Positions 13,442 through 14,679 of a stretch of 14,679 bases of DNA are shown here, piece after piece. The position numbers and the translations under genes are program-made. The DNA comes from CAZSRL01 sp964609615 (GTDB lineage Bacteria; Bacillota_I; Bacilli_A; RF39; UBA660), in the NCBI GenBank assembly GCA_964609615.1, contig CAZSRL010000020.1, forward strand, positions 1 to 14,679, given 5' to 3'. Position 1 is the first letter of the stretch. Each line of letters opens with the position of its first letter. The notes below the pieces were generated by a model, which was given only the letters and a program-made list of their open reading frames with translations, ran no database searches and had not been told where the DNA came from.

Positions 13442-14485
13442 TTACTCATTATATATAAATATAGTATTTTTAAGATTAAAATTCCATTCAAAGTTTTTTA
13501 CTATTCTTTTATAACCTAATATAGGTTTATATTTATATAAATATTCTTTATCAACAAAATATAAATTATCTTTATATTCATCTATTATATTAACATCTTT
13601 ATTATATATAATAGTTGATAAATTCTTATTTTCATTATATTTCTTTAATAAACCATTATTATTTAAATAAATATAATTACTTTTATCTTTAATTAAATGA
13701 TCTAACTTACCTTCATAAACACTTCCCTTTTTAATATTTATTACATAACTCTTCTTATATTTATTATCATATAAATAAACACTATTTTTAAAGCTTCCCT
13801 TGATAATACTTTCATAACTTATAGAATAATCAGTTTTAATAACTTCTTTCTTTCCTGAGGTTATATCCACCTTATAAAAAGAAGTAAATTCATGAGATTG
13901 ATTATAATTAGGTAATAATAAATACTTATTATTTAAAAAACACAAATCATTTGAATATCTATCTTTATTAAACAAATTAATTGTTTTAATATTATTCTCA
14001 TTTAAAATATAAAAACCATTATATTTCCATATAGCTATATATTCATTCTTATCTAAATTATTATAAAACTTAAAATCCTTACTATCATTAGACTCATCTT
14101 TAGATAACTTATAATTATTTTTAATAAAAAAAGACTTAATTATATCACTATTAACTAAAGAATAAGAAATACTACTATCATTATAAAAACACAAAGGATA
14201 AGTATCTATTTTATTACTTAAAGGTATAATACAAACATATTCATTATCTTTAATATACTTAATACTATCTATTTGTTTCTTATTAAATTTTCTACCCAGC
14301 AAACTATCAAAATTATATGTTTTCTTATCACTAATTTCAAAATAATACTTATTATTTTTATACTGTTCCTTAACTTTATAATTATCCACTTTATAATTAA
14401 TAACATAATTACTCTTAAAATAATATAAAACAACACTTAATATTAATATAAACATAATTATAACAATAAATAACTTCCTATTCAT
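13442..14485 (-). CDS. Signal-anchored extracytoplasmic protein of unknown function
   Basis: No family recognised. ATG 14485 has AGGAAG 8 nt upstream; the outer GTG at 14494 lies next to that site. The 347-residue product starts MNRK followed by a hydrophobic helix (about 5-23), with no lipobox Cys, so it is probably a membrane anchor with the rest outside the cell. The remainder is very rich in Asn, Tyr, Lys and Ile, with recurring short strand-like units (YIAIWKYNGFYIL, KYLLLPNYN, SVYLYDNKYKKSYVINI, NIIDEYKDNLYFVDKEYLY) spaced roughly 40-50 residues apart, suggesting a beta-propeller-like fold; that is inference from spacing only. It is first in a run with the LysM and five-TM genes, has a perfect TATAAT box upstream, and is 32 bases from the LysM gene. 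An envelope role shared with the LysM protein is plausible. Confidence 0.75.
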   Translation of the reverse strand: MNRKLFIVIIMFILILSVVLYYFKSNYVINYKVDNYKVKEQYKNNKYYFEISDKKTYNFDSLLGRKFNKKQIDSIKYIKDNEYVCIIPLSNKIDTYPLCFYNDSSISYSLVNSDIIKSFFIKNNYKLSKDESNDSKDFKFYNNLDKNEYIAIWKYNGFYILNENNIKTINLFNKDRYSNDLCFLNNKYLLLPNYNQSHEFTSFYKVDITSGKKEVIKTDYSISYESIIKGSFKNSVYLYDNKYKKSYVINIKKGSVYEGKLDHLIKDKSNYIYLNNNGLLKKYNENKNLSTIIYNKDVNIIDEYKDNLYFVDKEYLYKYKPILGYKRIVKNFEWNFNLKNTIFIYNE

Positions 14486-14505
14486 ACAAAACACTTCCTA
14501 AAACA

Positions 14506-14511
14506 ATTATA
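14506..14511 (-). promoter_or_regulatory. -10 box upstream of the anchored-protein gene
   Basis: A perfect TATAAT (14511-14506, minus strand) lies 20 bases before the start codon. The best -35 at a 17-base spacing is only TTAATA. A 7-bp palindrome CAATTAT/ATAATTG (14523-14540) sits over that -35 position and could be an operator. Confidence 0.5.
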
Positions 14512-14552
14512 GCATAAAAAAACAATTATATTAATAATTGCAATTTAATTCC

Positions 14553-14605
14553 AAAAACGCTTGCCCTTCTCAAGAAAAAGTAACTTGAGAAGGGCGTGTT
14601 TTTCT
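14553..14605. terminator. Strong bidirectional terminator hairpin
   Basis: GCCCTTCTCAAG (14563-14574) and CTTGAGAAGGGC (14584-14595) form a perfect 12-bp stem, extended by an A5 run on the left and a T6 run on the right. It is the most stable hairpin in the window and should end transcripts entering from the right edge on the minus strand, isolating the anchored-protein promoter. Confidence 0.85.
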
Positions 14606-14679
14606 TTTTATTCTTTTCTTTTTTCCTCCTTTTTTATTCTTCGCTAATTTTCTCTGTGCCAAAGAGCAAACTCGCTATC

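Noticed and set aside
14634..14678. Open frame ending at TAA 14634 on the minus strand (tail LLFGTEKISEE), a possible partial gene
   Set aside because: Only 14 codons are visible, with no family signal; a second, very basic frame over the same bases is equally open.
1..14679. CRISPR arrays, rRNA genes, insertion sequences with DDE transposases, T-box or other riboswitches
   Set aside because: No regularly spaced direct repeats, rRNA-like conserved blocks, transposase motifs or T-box sequences were seen on either strand.

Overview
The window is about 25% G+C (estimated by eye) and reads cleanly with the standard bacterial code: Trp is TGG and stops are mostly TAA. Gram-positive-style Shine-Dalgarno sequences, two LysM repeats, a Bacillota-type MobV relaxase with a large serine recombinase, and CCA-encoded tRNA genes all point to a very low-GC Bacillota. 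An uncultured gut Bacilli or Clostridia lineage is my best guess; species cannot be read from this sequence.

Layout. (1) 1-1823, plus strand: the 3' end of a ThiF/MoeB/HesA-like E1 adenylyltransferase overlaps the start of an ABC-F ATPase, followed by a strong terminator. (2) 1943 to about 5800, minus strand: remains of an integrative mobilizable element. It carries a MobV relaxase with its own near-consensus promoter, a hairpin-rich intergenic region that is a candidate oriT, and a large serine recombinase interrupted by an in-frame TAA at codon 45. Upstream of the recombinase lies a near-consensus promoter, a 21-codon leader ORF and a long terminator hairpin that overlaps the leader, which has the form of a transcription attenuator. 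(3) 5862-6321, minus strand: a 91-residue unknown protein and tRNA-Gly(GCC). (4) 6353-10454, minus strand: a compact housekeeping operon, metG (methionyl-tRNA synthetase), a ZIP metal transporter, a PAP2 phosphatase and a patatin-like phospholipase. Spacing is 0-52 nt and ribosome binding sites often lie inside the preceding gene. (5) 10539-11369, minus strand: an HD-domain hydrolase and tRNA-Cys(GCA). (6) 11412-14485, minus strand: three envelope-type genes, namely a five-TM protein with a large outer domain, a small double-LysM protein and a signal-anchored protein of unknown function. (7) 14486-14679: a promoter, a strong hairpin and a short tail unlike the rest in composition.

The genes do not form one pathway. 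The mobile segment (relaxase, recombinase, putative oriT and attenuator) is one functional group, probably no longer able to excise by itself because the catalytic domain of the recombinase is interrupted. The PAP2 and patatin proteins are probably co-translated lipid enzymes. Several gene starts were moved inwards from the longest open frame because the Shine-Dalgarno sequence sits directly on the outer start codon: ABC-F, the 91-aa ORF, metG, the five-TM protein, the LysM protein and the anchored protein.
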